From positions 372,001 to 436,000 of the forward strand of contig DFXZ01000004.1 in NCBI GenBank assembly GCA_002381805.1: a stretch of 64,000 bases of DNA, in the 5' to 3' direction. This DNA comes from Bdellovibrio sp. UBA4095 (GTDB lineage Bacteria; Bdellovibrionota; Bdellovibrionia; Bdellovibrionales; Bdellovibrionaceae). Below are positions 34,420 to 42,747 of the stretch, piece after piece (position 1 is the first letter of the stretch; each line of letters opens with the position of its first letter). Below the pieces are notes generated by a model. It saw only the letters and a program-made list of their open reading frames with translations. It was not told where the DNA came from and did not search any database. The position numbers and the translations under genes are program-made.

Positions 34420-34878
34420 TTATTTGCAATATTGATCAACCTTGAACAAAAACTCTTTGCCAGTTTTTTTGCAGATAGGATCTATTTTGCCGAACTCTTC
34501 CGGCGACATCGTTTTAGACTTCTCATTAATGGCATCAGCATCAGTCTCTCGAATCATCACCGATATGTGCTTTCCGTTTGCCGTCAGAGCAGGTGATTGT
34601 GGCTTCACATCGCAGACCGATTCCCTATCGGATACAGGAATGGCTTTCCACTCCTGACGCTCTTGTACGCGGCATTTTACCTGAAGCTCCATCGTATAAG
34701 GACGGCCCCACTTGGCGTCAGACTTGGTCGTCGTTATCATGGCTTTGCCTTTACCCTGATCAAGCTCTACAACCTTTTTCCCAATAACGTTTTCTTCGCT
34801 CGCATAAGCAACGGAAGATATCGACAGAACAGCCGTCACAAAAATTCTTAAATAAAATCTAATATCTAATGTTCTCAT
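34420..34878 (-). CDS. Secreted protein of unknown function
   Basis: A 152-residue protein with a signal peptide cleaved near A-Y-A-S. The mature part has four cysteines. No family recognised. I use the ATG at 34876-34878, two bases after the upstream stop; a GTG 15 bases earlier would overlap the extensin-like gene. Probably cotranscribed with it. Confidence 0.62.
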   Translation of the reverse strand: MRTLDIRFYLRIFVTAVLSISSVAYASEENVIGKKVVELDQGKGKAMITTTKSDAKWGRPYTMELQVKCRVQERQEWKAIPVSDRESVCDVKPQSPALTANGKHISVMIRETDADAINEKSKTMSPEEFGKIDPICKKTGKEFLFKVDQYCK

Positions 34879-34880
34879 AG

Positions 34881-35687
34881 TTACCCCGCACACAATGGAT
34901 AAGAAAGGTGGATATGATCATCATGCAAACTGTTGCCGCCCAAAGCAGAGCCAGGTATGCCGATCGAACCGAGGTATTCACGCTGCCCCGGCTTGCAAGA
35001 AGACGGCAAGGTGTCTTTCCAGCACTGTCTAAACGAATTATAAAATTTCGCGGTGGAACCTGCAAAATCTCGAACGTGGGTGCTTACCTGTGTGGTTCCC
35101 CCTGTCCGATCATACAATATGAATTTAACGATATCTATTGCACGGGCATAGGCATGCATACTTAAACTGGAAGAGTTTCGAGCATTCCGATTGACATAAG
35201 TTCCCCAGTGTCGAATGAAAACTCTTTCTGGCTGTCGATAGTTCGCATCGGCCGAAGCCACCTCTACACATCTAAAGAAATTCTTATCCAGATGTTCTGC
35301 ATATCCTGGATACACGGTTCCATTTCCACATTTTGTATCGCTGTCATAGCCACCTGTCACCATCGCATTCGGATCACATCCATTCCAGGTGACTCCTGGG
35401 CCGTAGGCAAGATCCTTGGTTCCTGGGTTAAATGAAAAGTTAAACCCAGGAATGACGGGCGCAGCATTAGGATTCTCTGGTGACATCGTCGAATCCTCTT
35501 CTTGAGATAAACTGTCTGGGATACCAGAGGCCCAGTCGCCACCACCGCTATCGGCACAGCCAATCCCAAACGCAACGAGGGAGGAAGATAGCGCGACCAT
35601 CAAGCTCTGCCTTAACCTAAAAGGAAAGGTTTTTTGTCTTAAACGATTTGTTTGCTCATTTATTTTTCTTTTGTTGAGTATTTCCAT
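34881..35687 (-). CDS. Extensin-like / M15-type lipoprotein, possible peptidoglycan peptidase
   Basis: A 268-residue protein with a basic leader and a canonical lipobox F-G-I-G-C (Cys44 from this start; starting at Met30 would give a shorter leader and is plausible). The domain has the zinc pattern of extensin-like/LAS peptidases: S-M-H-A-Y-A-R-A-I-D-I (H and D) and H-D-D-H-I-H-L (H-x-H). These enzymes cleave D-Ala-containing peptidoglycan peptides. As a lipoprotein it would work in the periplasm on self or prey wall. Four further cysteines. Confidence 0.72.
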   Translation of the reverse strand: MEILNKRKINEQTNRLRQKTFPFRLRQSLMVALSSSLVAFGIGCADSGGGDWASGIPDSLSQEEDSTMSPENPNAAPVIPGFNFSFNPGTKDLAYGPGVTWNGCDPNAMVTGGYDSDTKCGNGTVYPGYAEHLDKNFFRCVEVASADANYRQPERVFIRHWGTYVNRNARNSSSLSMHAYARAIDIVKFILYDRTGGTTQVSTHVRDFAGSTAKFYNSFRQCWKDTLPSSCKPGQREYLGSIGIPGSALGGNSLHDDHIHLSYPLCAG

Positions 35688-35813
35688 GGCGAGAGTCTCA
35701 TGCAGGAACTCGACAGTTGGAAATACCCTTGAAGCTGATTCTGGACTTAATATGGACCTAAGGTCACTCTATTGTGAATGACCCTGAAATACTTGATGGG
35801 AGCGAGTTTCAGG

Positions 35814-36548
35814 TTAAAAGAAATACGGCATGTCTGCCGGGAAATCCTCTGATTGAACCGCACCATTGTTGAATAAGGCATCGATGATCTCGCAACGCTT
35901 CTTTTCGACCTTGGGGTCGCACAGCGCTACTTCAGCTCGGAATGCCTCAATATCTACCTTTGATCCCATAGGCGGCTGGAAAGCTTTTGATTCATAGGCT
36001 TCAGCAAAAGTGACTTGAGTCGCGCGGGTTTCTCCACCATGACAAGATCGACAAATCGTTCCAGCGCCAAGAAGGACTTGTTTGTAGGGAGCGTCGGCTG
36101 GCAATATATCTAGAACTGGAAACTCAATTTCTGCCTTGATTGAACGATCAGGCGCAGTCACCAGACTAAACTCGACAAGATCTTGCCCTACACCTTCCGG
36201 AACAACTGAAATCAACAAATTATCGTTAATAATGAAAACTCTTGGGCTGCGATCTCCATTTGCTGGCTGCGCACTTAGAATATTATTTGTTAGCGACATT
36301 TTTAAAGGACGAGCAAGACTTGCCAGAAAGCATGGAACAGTTACTGGTTTGGGAAGTGAATTCACAAGAGATAAAGCTTCTTCTATCGTCTTCGGAGAAT
36401 TCGAAATTCCGCTAGGAGCCTTACAACTGTCCGTCGAATTCAGCTCACTTGTCGCTTCAGGCAGGGGGGCAAACGGTGAAGTGCAGCCTATGAGGCCGCC
36501 TGTCAGAGCAACTATCAAAAAAGAAGAGACGGATTTTTTCCCTACCAT
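35814..36548 (-). CDS. Lipoprotein with a single c-type haem motif
   Basis: A 244-residue protein with lipobox G-L-I-G-C (Cys22). One haem-attachment motif C-R-S-C-H lies near residue 165, followed by G-G. The rest lacks a recognisable cytochrome domain. It may be an electron carrier or redox sensor of the periplasm. The CxxCH could in principle be chance, but in an exported protein it is likely to be used. No clear ribosome binding site before the ATG. Confidence 0.65.
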   Translation of the reverse strand: MVGKKSVSSFLIVALTGGLIGCTSPFAPLPEATSELNSTDSCKAPSGISNSPKTIEEALSLVNSLPKPVTVPCFLASLARPLKMSLTNNILSAQPANGDRSPRVFIINDNLLISVVPEGVGQDLVEFSLVTAPDRSIKAEIEFPVLDILPADAPYKQVLLGAGTICRSCHGGETRATQVTFAEAYESKAFQPPMGSKVDIEAFRAEVALCDPKVEKKRCEIIDALFNNGAVQSEDFPADMPYFF

Positions 36549-36660
36549 ACTTATATATTGTATCGGCAGGGCTCCTAATTAACCCAAGCACTTCGGCTGT
36601 TGTACCAAGATGAGATCAAGGCCTGAAATCACTGGCACCTTGACCCCGTCTCTAATATTT

Positions 36661-37137
36661 TCAACGACTTGGCTTTCTTAAGAGTAAATAGGCCGCTCCA
36701 ATGACTGCTCCCGTAAATGCGACTTTCTTGATAAATCCACCTCGGTTGTATTTTAACTCTGCGGGTCCTCCCATTTCTTTCCAGACATTTGGAATATGAC
36801 CCGAGCGAAAATCTTCGATCACTCCCTCGACCATATCGACCCGATCCGCAAAAAGCAGTGTAAGCCAGTGTAGGATGTCATTTTCCGTGCGTGAAAACGC
36901 CATCTCACGAAGTCTTCCACTAACTCCACGCGGTGGGCAGGTGGTTCCAAAAATGGGGGTGATACCTGGCCGTTCAGACGACTGCAGGATTCTTACACTT
37001 TGCCGTTGTTGAACTGGGTGATCCCAATGAACACCGATATCTCGAGCTGGAATTCTTTCTTTTGGATAGGCGGGTCTGTCTTTGGGATCCTTGTCAGCTC
37101 CCCAGCCTTTTACTCCCGATAGTTTTTCTGTCGCCAT
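36661..37137 (-). CDS. Conserved companion protein of the Zn-alcohol dehydrogenase
   Basis: A 158-residue protein with a polar N-terminal part (G-V-H-W-D-H-P-V-Q-Q) and a short hydrophobic C-terminal helix (about 138-152) ahead of R-K-P-S-R, suggesting a tail anchor. The ATG is set by AAAGGAGAT, ten bases after the dehydrogenase stop, so the two are an operon. From memory such proteins recur next to this dehydrogenase type in other bacteria, with no known function. Confidence 0.68.
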   Translation of the reverse strand: MATEKLSGVKGWGADKDPKDRPAYPKERIPARDIGVHWDHPVQQRQSVRILQSSERPGITPIFGTTCPPRGVSGRLREMAFSRTENDILHWLTLLFADRVDMVEGVIEDFRSGHIPNVWKEMGGPAELKYNRGGFIKKVAFTGAVIGAAYLLLRKPSR

Positions 37138-37147
37138 AGTATCTCCT

Positions 37148-38302
37148 TTAGTGTCGAGCACTCGGTGGCACTAGCACCGTTTTTATGCAGTTATCGAGCT
37201 TGCTTGAAAAAATATGATAAGCATCAGAGACTTCTTCAAGCGGAACTCTGTGGGTAATAACCTGTTTGGGCTCAATGCGACCCTCTTTAATATGCTCTAT
37301 CAGTCGCGGAAGATGCCTTTTTACGCTCGCTTGGTTCATACGCAGAGTGAGGCCCTTGTTAAGTGCGTTTCCAATGGGAATCGCATTAAATGTCGGGCCG
37401 TACACGCCGACAATCGATACAACACCACCTTTTCTGACCGAGTTTATTGCCCAGTGCAGAGCCGTTGCAGAACCCGCTTGTAGTTTAAGACGGACCCCCG
37501 TGAGTTGTTGAATGGCGCTTCCCGCTGCTTCAGCGCCTACAGCATCGATACAAACATCGGCTCCCATCCAGTCAGTCATCTTCTTAATGTGCAGAGCCAT
37601 GTCGTCTACTTCCTTAAAGTTCACGACTTCGCATTGAGCAAAATTTTTGACAAACTCCAGCCGGTAGTCCACGTGATCAACAACAATCACTCTGCCTGCT
37701 CCCAACAACCATGCAGACTTCGCGGCAAAAATGCCCACAGGTCCTGCCCCAAACACCACCACGGTGTCTCCTTCTTTAATCTCGCCCATCTCTGCAGCTT
37801 GATAGCCAGTTGGATATGCATCAGTCAGCAAAACGGCATCATCCAAATCCAAGTCAGCAGGAATTTTCGTGGGACCAACATCTGCCATGGGTACACGAAC
37901 GTATTCAGCCTGACCTCCGGCATATCCCCCAGTTGTGTGGGAATAACCATAGATTCCGCCCACGGCGGAGGCCTCAGGATTCACATTGTTACAGTTACTA
38001 TAGAGCTCGCGTTGGCAAAAGAAGCAGGATCCGCAAAAGATATTAAACGGAACTAGCACATGATCTCCGACCTTCAGGTTCTGAACTGATGGACCGATCT
38101 CTTCGACAACTCCTGTGAATTCGTGCCCGAAAGTCGAGCCAATACGAGTGTCTGGCACCAGACCGTGATAAAGATGCAGATCAGATCCGCAAATACAGGA
38201 ACGAGTGACACGAACAATTGCATCATTGGGATGTTCGATAACAGGATCTGGCATATTCTGCGCTCGAACTCGGTAGGGACCACGATAATTCATCGCCAAC
38301 AT
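37148..38302 (-). CDS. Zinc-dependent alcohol/formaldehyde dehydrogenase family protein
   Basis: A 384-residue medium-chain dehydrogenase. Catalytic zinc ligands appear in I-C-G-S-D-L-H and F-G-H-E-F, structural zinc cysteines in C-G-S-C-F-F-C-Q-R-E-L-Y-S-N-C, and the NAD site in V-F-G-A-G-P-V-G. Its length and T-D-A-Y-P-T-G-Y-Q-A-A segment resemble the glutathione-independent formaldehyde dehydrogenase branch. Substrate not determined. The ATG at 38300-38302 follows AAAGGAG. One of three Zn-dehydrogenases in the window. Confidence 0.88.
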   Translation of the reverse strand: MLAMNYRGPYRVRAQNMPDPVIEHPNDAIVRVTRSCICGSDLHLYHGLVPDTRIGSTFGHEFTGVVEEIGPSVQNLKVGDHVLVPFNIFCGSCFFCQRELYSNCNNVNPEASAVGGIYGYSHTTGGYAGGQAEYVRVPMADVGPTKIPADLDLDDAVLLTDAYPTGYQAAEMGEIKEGDTVVVFGAGPVGIFAAKSAWLLGAGRVIVVDHVDYRLEFVKNFAQCEVVNFKEVDDMALHIKKMTDWMGADVCIDAVGAEAAGSAIQQLTGVRLKLQAGSATALHWAINSVRKGGVVSIVGVYGPTFNAIPIGNALNKGLTLRMNQASVKRHLPRLIEHIKEGRIEPKQVITHRVPLEEVSDAYHIFSSKLDNCIKTVLVPPSARH

Positions 38303-38384
38303 AAACTTCTCCTTTCGAGGAATTTCCTGTTGGTGATGCAAATCGCAGTCCCAAGATTTTTGATTTAAAACACTCTGGGTTTAA

Positions 38385-38777
38385 TTAAGTGTATGCCAAG
38401 ACTTCCCAGATATGACCGTCTAGATCTTCGAAACTATGTTGATACATGAACCCATGATCGGCCGGTTCGCGGTGAGCCTTGCCTCCCGCATTAACAGCCT
38501 TTGCAACAAGACTATCAACCTCTTGTCTGGTGCCAACTGAAAAGGCGACCAATACTTCTGTCGCAACCTTGGCATTCACAACATCTTTAGAAATAAAAGT
38601 TTTGAAAAAGCTTTCAACTAAAAGCATCGAGTACAAATTATCTCCCAGGATCAAGCACGCAGCATTTTCATCTGTATACTGAGGATTAAATCCAAACCCC
38701 AGTGCTGAGAAGAACGCCATAGACTTTTTAAGATCCTTAACTGGAAGATTCACGTAGATTTGTTTTGCGATTGCCAT
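38385..38777 (-). CDS. VOC-family (glyoxalase/bleomycin-resistance-like) protein
   Basis: A 130-residue protein with two beta-alpha-beta-beta-beta halves: V-N-L-P-V-K-D-L-K-K-S-M-A-F-F begins the first, and D-H-G-F-M-Y-Q-H-S-F-E-D-L-D-G-H-I-W-E-V the second. This subfamily (extradiol-dioxygenase-like) is widespread and often lacks a known substrate. The start is fixed by CAGGAGGC. Divergent from a TetR regulator, with a palindrome in between, which suggests that TetR controls it. Confidence 0.85.
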   Translation of the reverse strand: MAIAKQIYVNLPVKDLKKSMAFFSALGFGFNPQYTDENAACLILGDNLYSMLLVESFFKTFISKDVVNAKVATEVLVAFSVGTRQEVDSLVAKAVNAGGKAHREPADHGFMYQHSFEDLDGHIWEVLAYT

Positions 38778-38830
38778 TTTTGCCTCCTGGAAGATATTTA
38801 AATTCAGCTGAGCCCTTACAATCCATCTAA

Positions 38831-38848
38831 CTGTACTAATTGGTACAG
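38831..38848. promoter_or_regulatory. Palindromic operator between VOC and TetR genes
   Basis: CTGTACTAATTGGTACAG reads almost identically on both strands (one central position off). On the minus strand its central 17 bp lie between TTGTTC and TTAGAT, a weak -35/-10 pair directed at the VOC gene, so a repressor bound here would block transcription. The adjacent TetR is the obvious candidate. Confidence 0.65.
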
Positions 38849-38930
38849 AACAAGTCCAGATCGGAAGAAGGCTCATTTTAAGACAATTCACTCTGACTAT
38901 TGCCTGCGTTTAATGGTAAACTTGTACTAT

Positions 38931-39533
38931 ATGGAACAAAGCACTCGCGAACGCATGATAAATGCCGCCATTGATCTTTTTCACCAGCAAGGTGTGAATG
39001 CGACTAGCATTGATCAGATCCTGGCAAAGTCTGGCACTGGGAAAAGTCAGTTCAGTCACTATTTCAAGAATAAAGAGGGACTGATCCACTCCTGCCTTGT
39101 CTATCTGGATGAGGCCATACGCGGTGGTCTTACGCCCACTGGTTATGACATTCGAACATGGAAAGACCTCGAGTCTTGGTTTCAGAAGTACATCGACTTT
39201 CAAAAATCGGTTCAATTTGAACGTTCTTGTCCCATTGGAACCATTGGAAATGAAGTTTCATCAGACCAAGAACTTTTGCGACAGGACATTAAACTGTTTT
39301 TGGAATGGAGCCGGAGCCAAATGGCTCGTTTCTTTAGTGAAAAGAAAGCTTCAGGAGAGATGTCGGCGGCGACGCGTCCTGAAGAGCTTGCCGATCTCTG
39401 TATGGCGGTCATGCAGGGAGGAATGCTTCTAACAAAAATAAAAAGAAACCCGGATATGTTTCAGAACGCAGCCACTCAAACCTTGCAATATGTAAAAAGT
39501 CTGCGAGTCTCCAAGACAAGCCGCGAGAGGTAA
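38931..39533 (+). CDS. TetR-family transcriptional regulator
   Basis: A 200-residue repressor-type protein. The N-terminal HTH reads R-M-I-N-A-A-I-D-L-F-H-Q-Q-G-V-N-A-T-S, with G-K-S-Q-F-S-H-Y-F-K-N-K-E-G-L following. The C-terminal ligand domain contains Cys in R-S-C-P-I-G, a pattern seen in a subgroup responding to electrophiles. Start uncertain: ATG 38931 is used because TetR proteins usually begin just before the HTH; an in-frame ATG at 38913 is possible, and neither has a ribosome binding site. Followed by a small membrane protein and a flavin monooxygenase. Confidence 0.87.
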   Translation: MEQSTRERMINAAIDLFHQQGVNATSIDQILAKSGTGKSQFSHYFKNKEGLIHSCLVYLDEAIRGGLTPTGYDIRTWKDLESWFQKYIDFQKSVQFERSCPIGTIGNEVSSDQELLRQDIKLFLEWSRSQMARFFSEKKASGEMSAATRPEELADLCMAVMQGGMLLTKIKRNPDMFQNAATQTLQYVKSLRVSKTSRER

Positions 39534-39541
39534 GGCTTTAT

Positions 39542-39760
39542 ATGCAAAAGGAAAGCTCTAACAAAGTTTTAAAAGACTTTATCATCGTGTTCTTGTTCCC
39601 GACTCTTATAAATAAAGTGTTCATGTTCTATTTCGGCCTGAAATACTCTGCCTATCCCGGAGAGGGTTATGGCTACGGGCTGATCGCTACGATAGTCTTT
39701 TTGGTGTTGTCATTGGGCCGTTTTCTGTGGAAATACCGCAACACTCCAGATCCCTTCTAG
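39542..39760 (+). CDS. Small two-helix membrane protein
   Basis: A 72-residue protein with two hydrophobic segments (about 11-31 and 46-62). AGAGGTAAGG precedes the ATG, eight bases after the TetR stop. Unknown family. Position between the TetR and flavin-monooxygenase genes places it in their operon. Confidence 0.6.
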   Translation: MQKESSNKVLKDFIIVFLFPTLINKVFMFYFGLKYSAYPGEGYGYGLIATIVFLVLSLGRFLWKYRNTPDPF

Positions 39761-39772
39761 AGGAGATCCATT

Positions 39773-40783
39773 ATGAAAACATTAAAAGATACTGCGCTTT
39801 CCGTTCTTGACCTAGCTCGTGTTCCTGAGGGGAAGCCACTTGGAACCGCCTTTCAGCAATCCAAAGAGCTTGCTCGACATGTTGAAAAGCTTGGCTTTAA
39901 ACGTTTTTGGCTGGCTGAACATCACAATATCGAAGGCATTGCGAGCGCCGCAACATCTGTACTGATTGGCTATATCGCAGAAAATACCTCAAAGATTCGA
40001 GTTGGCTCAGGTGGCATAATGTTACCTAACCATGCCCCTTTAATTATTGCCGAGCAGTTTGGCACGTTAGCTACACTTTATCCCAACAGAATAGACCTGG
40101 GCTTAGGCAGAGCACCCGGAACTGACCAGACGACCATGCGTGCACTTCGCCGTGATATGAAAGGCAAAGGAGCTGACTTTGGCGAACTCATTGAGGAGTT
40201 GTTATTTTATTTCTCTCCGGCTCAAGAGAATCAACCGGTCAAAGCGGTTCCTGGCAGTGGAATTGATCTGCCAATTTATATTCTAGGGTCCAGCCTCTAC
40301 AGCGCGCAGCTGGCGGCTCGCATGGGTCGACCATATGCTTTTGCAGGTCACTTTGCCCCTGGGATGATGATGCAGGCTTTTGATATCTATCGTTCAACTT
40401 TTCAGGCATCGGAAGTTCTTGATAAACCCTATGTGATGGTTGGGGTACCGGTTGTCGCAGCAGAAACGGATGCAAAGGCAGCCTATCTAGCCACGAGTAT
40501 TCAGCAGTCTTTTCTGAATTTAATAAGGGGTCAGCGACGACTAAGCCTTCCACCAGTTCCTGATATGGACTCCCTTTGGAGTGGCCAAGAAAAAGCCTAT
40601 GTGCAATCAATGCTGGGACTTCTGGTTGTTGGAGGCCTGGAAAAAATTCGGGAAGATCTTAATACTCTAATAGCCCGAACTGGCGCAGACGAGTTGATCA
40701 TCACGTCGGACACTTATGATCATGTGGACAGGTTAAGATCATTCGAGATAATTATGAAGGCAAAATCAGAGCTAAACCTCTAA
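39773..40783 (+). CDS. LLM-class (luciferase-like) flavin-dependent oxidoreductase
   Basis: A 336-residue protein of the YhbW/bacterial-luciferase-like family. It begins A-L-S-V-L-D-L-A and has F-K-R-F-W-L-A-E-H-H-N, S-G-G-I-M-L-P-N-H-A-P-L and R-I-D-L-G-L-G-R-A-P-G-T-D. It would use FMN (or F420 in some groups) to oxidise an organic substrate. AGAGGAG precedes the ATG. Last gene of a TetR / membrane protein / oxidoreductase operon, probably induced by whatever the TetR binds. Confidence 0.87.
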   Translation: MKTLKDTALSVLDLARVPEGKPLGTAFQQSKELARHVEKLGFKRFWLAEHHNIEGIASAATSVLIGYIAENTSKIRVGSGGIMLPNHAPLIIAEQFGTLATLYPNRIDLGLGRAPGTDQTTMRALRRDMKGKGADFGELIEELLFYFSPAQENQPVKAVPGSGIDLPIYILGSSLYSAQLAARMGRPYAFAGHFAPGMMMQAFDIYRSTFQASEVLDKPYVMVGVPVVAAETDAKAAYLATSIQQSFLNLIRGQRRLSLPPVPDMDSLWSGQEKAYVQSMLGLLVVGGLEKIREDLNTLIARTGADELIITSDTYDHVDRLRSFEIIMKAKSELNL

Positions 40784-40805
40784 AAACATGCTAAGGTTTT
40801 TTACG
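40774..40805 (+). terminator. Weak terminator after the flavin oxidoreductase
   Basis: AAACCT (40774-40779) / AGGTTT (40794-40799) followed by TTT, overlapping the stop codon. Only six pairs with a long loop, so tentative. The 200 bp from here to the next gene hold nothing else I can support. Confidence 0.35.
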
Positions 40806-41007
40806 AAATACCTTACTTAGGTCAGGTTGGATTTTTTGAGTGTCTCACTCTGACTATCTCTTTTAGAGAACTTCCCGCTAAACCTGAATTATTACGGTTT
40901 AAGAAAATTCCTCTTTTTTAAATCTCTCAAACCCCCGATATAGATTTAGAATTTTGTAAGGGTCGCGTATTTGATTACGTTGACCTGGTTTTCTCAGGGG
41001 GAATGTG

Positions 41008-42747
41008 ATGATTCAAAGAACCGTCAAAGGCGGGCTTGTACTTCTATCATTAGGAGCACTTGCCTTAACTTTCCAGAATTGTAGTGAAGGTTTTGTCTTA
41101 ACTCCGGAATCCCTTGAACTCGCCTCATCACTCAACCCACCTGGCGTTGGCGGAGGCGGCAATTATAGTGATCCAGTAACTTGCCGAACGGATGGAGTTC
41201 CCCAGCGCGCTCCTGTCAGACTTCTTTCAAATACGGAGTACGACAATATCGCTTCAGATATTTTTTACTCTTCTATAAAGCCAAGCGCCGACGCAAAATT
41301 TGTCGTTTCTGAAGCTGGCCCCTCTGGTTTTAGTAATACTAGTATTTCAAGTCATCCTAATGCTCCTACGATAAATAGTGCTATGGCCGAGAAATTCTGG
41401 ACAGCGGCGACTCTGATTGCTGATGAGGTGATTCAGAAAAAATCTCAAGCAGGATTTTTCGCAAACTATGCATCTTGTGCTAACCAAGCGACAGTTACAG
41501 AAAGTTGCTACGACTCAATAGTTAGAAATGTCGGCTTAAGAGTGTGGCGACGCCCTGTTACTGAAGGTACTAATAGTGAGTTCGCCCGACTTAAGGATAT
41601 CCTTAAAAAAGGTGCTAACTTTGACCAAGGCTTCAAAGATTTGCTAAAAGCTCTTTTGATCAGCCCTAACTTTTTAGCAGTTTCATGGACACCAAACACG
41701 AATGTTGCTCCTGGAGCAGCCTTTAATCTTAATGACTACCAACTTGCTTCAAGACTTTCGTTCTTCTTATGGCAATCGGCTCCAGATCAAGAGCTTTTGA
41801 ATCTTGCTAAGAGTGGAACTCTTTCAAGCGCAACAAATCTTCAGAACCAAGTTATTAGAATGCTGAACGATCCAAAAGGAAAACGCTTCGCTAGTATAAT
41901 GGCGAATGAGTGGCTTGGAACAAATCAGTTATTGGGACTGGGCTTAACCACTATTAACGCCGCCACCCTAAATGCAATGCTTCGTGAAACTCAGCTGATG
42001 TTTGAAGATATCGTCACAAACAATTCGAGCTTCCTAAATCTGCTCTCGGCTGACTATTCATTCTTGAATAAGACGCTGGCTGACTATTATGGAGTGGCGT
42101 TTAATGGTTCAGATCCGAATCAATTTGTTAAAACAAATATGACATCGACCCCACGTCGAGGCGTTATTTCTCATGCTTCTTTCTTAGTGACAACTGCGGG
42201 AGCGCCTAATGAAACCCATCCGGTAACTCGCGGTAAGGCTGTCGCCTTAAAGTTCGGTTGTTATGAAATTGCTCCTCCGCCGGCAGATCTTGATCTTACA
42301 TTGCCTTCGGATATACCTGCAAATTCAACTCCTCGCGAGATTTTGACGGCCCATACTTCAAAGTCTTCTTGTATCGGCTGTCACCAGGTTCTGAATCCAT
42401 ATGGGTTTGCGATGGAGTCTTTTGATCAAAAAGGTCATTGGAGATCTACTTACCCTGCAATCGCTAATAGACCGATTGATTCATCTGGCGCTCTACCTTC
42501 AGGAGAGCGATTCACCGATACTAAAGATTTTATGGCAACTTTAACTTCAAGCGAAAATGTTAAGTCTTGTCTTGTAAGACATGTGATGTCACTGGGGCTG
42601 GCGCGAAAAGTCGCTTCTGCGGATGACAGATGTAATGCGAAAAGTATAAGCCAAGTAGCTATGAATCCAGATTCAAAACTTTCAGATCTGATCACTAATA
42701 TAGTGACCAGCCGCCAGTTCAAGATGCAGTCAACGGAGGCACAGTGA
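41008..42747 (+). CDS. DUF1592/DUF1588 lipoprotein with a c-type haem motif
   Basis: A 579-residue exported protein. A hydrophobic segment leads to L-T-F-Q-N-C (Cys25), the third FQNC-type anchor in the window. Domain order fits the planctomycete-type set: DUF1587-like (R-L-L-S-N-T-E-Y), DUF1595/1592 (Q-L-A-S-R-L-S-F-F-L-W), DUF1588 with H-P-V-T-R-G, and DUF1585. C455-I-G-C-H459 is a haem c site within the segment C-I-G-C-H-Q-V-L-N-P-Y-G-F-A. The ATG at 41008 has AGGGGGA upstream. Its stop overlaps the next gene (GTGA). Function in any organism is unclear. Confidence 0.85.
   Translation: MIQRTVKGGLVLLSLGALALTFQNCSEGFVLTPESLELASSLNPPGVGGGGNYSDPVTCRTDGVPQRAPVRLLSNTEYDNIASDIFYSSIKPSADAKFVVSEAGPSGFSNTSISSHPNAPTINSAMAEKFWTAATLIADEVIQKKSQAGFFANYASCANQATVTESCYDSIVRNVGLRVWRRPVTEGTNSEFARLKDILKKGANFDQGFKDLLKALLISPNFLAVSWTPNTNVAPGAAFNLNDYQLASRLSFFLWQSAPDQELLNLAKSGTLSSATNLQNQVIRMLNDPKGKRFASIMANEWLGTNQLLGLGLTTINAATLNAMLRETQLMFEDIVTNNSSFLNLLSADYSFLNKTLADYYGVAFNGSDPNQFVKTNMTSTPRRGVISHASFLVTTAGAPNETHPVTRGKAVALKFGCYEIAPPPADLDLTLPSDIPANSTPREILTAHTSKSSCIGCHQVLNPYGFAMESFDQKGHWRSTYPAIANRPIDSSGALPSGERFTDTKDFMATLTSSENVKSCLVRHVMSLGLARKVASADDRCNAKSISQVAMNPDSKLSDLITNIVTSRQFKMQSTEAQ

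Noticed and set aside
37505..38056. Long plus-strand frame inside the Zn-alcohol dehydrogenase gene
   Set aside because: Antisense shadow of a clear dehydrogenase; no ribosome binding site or domain.
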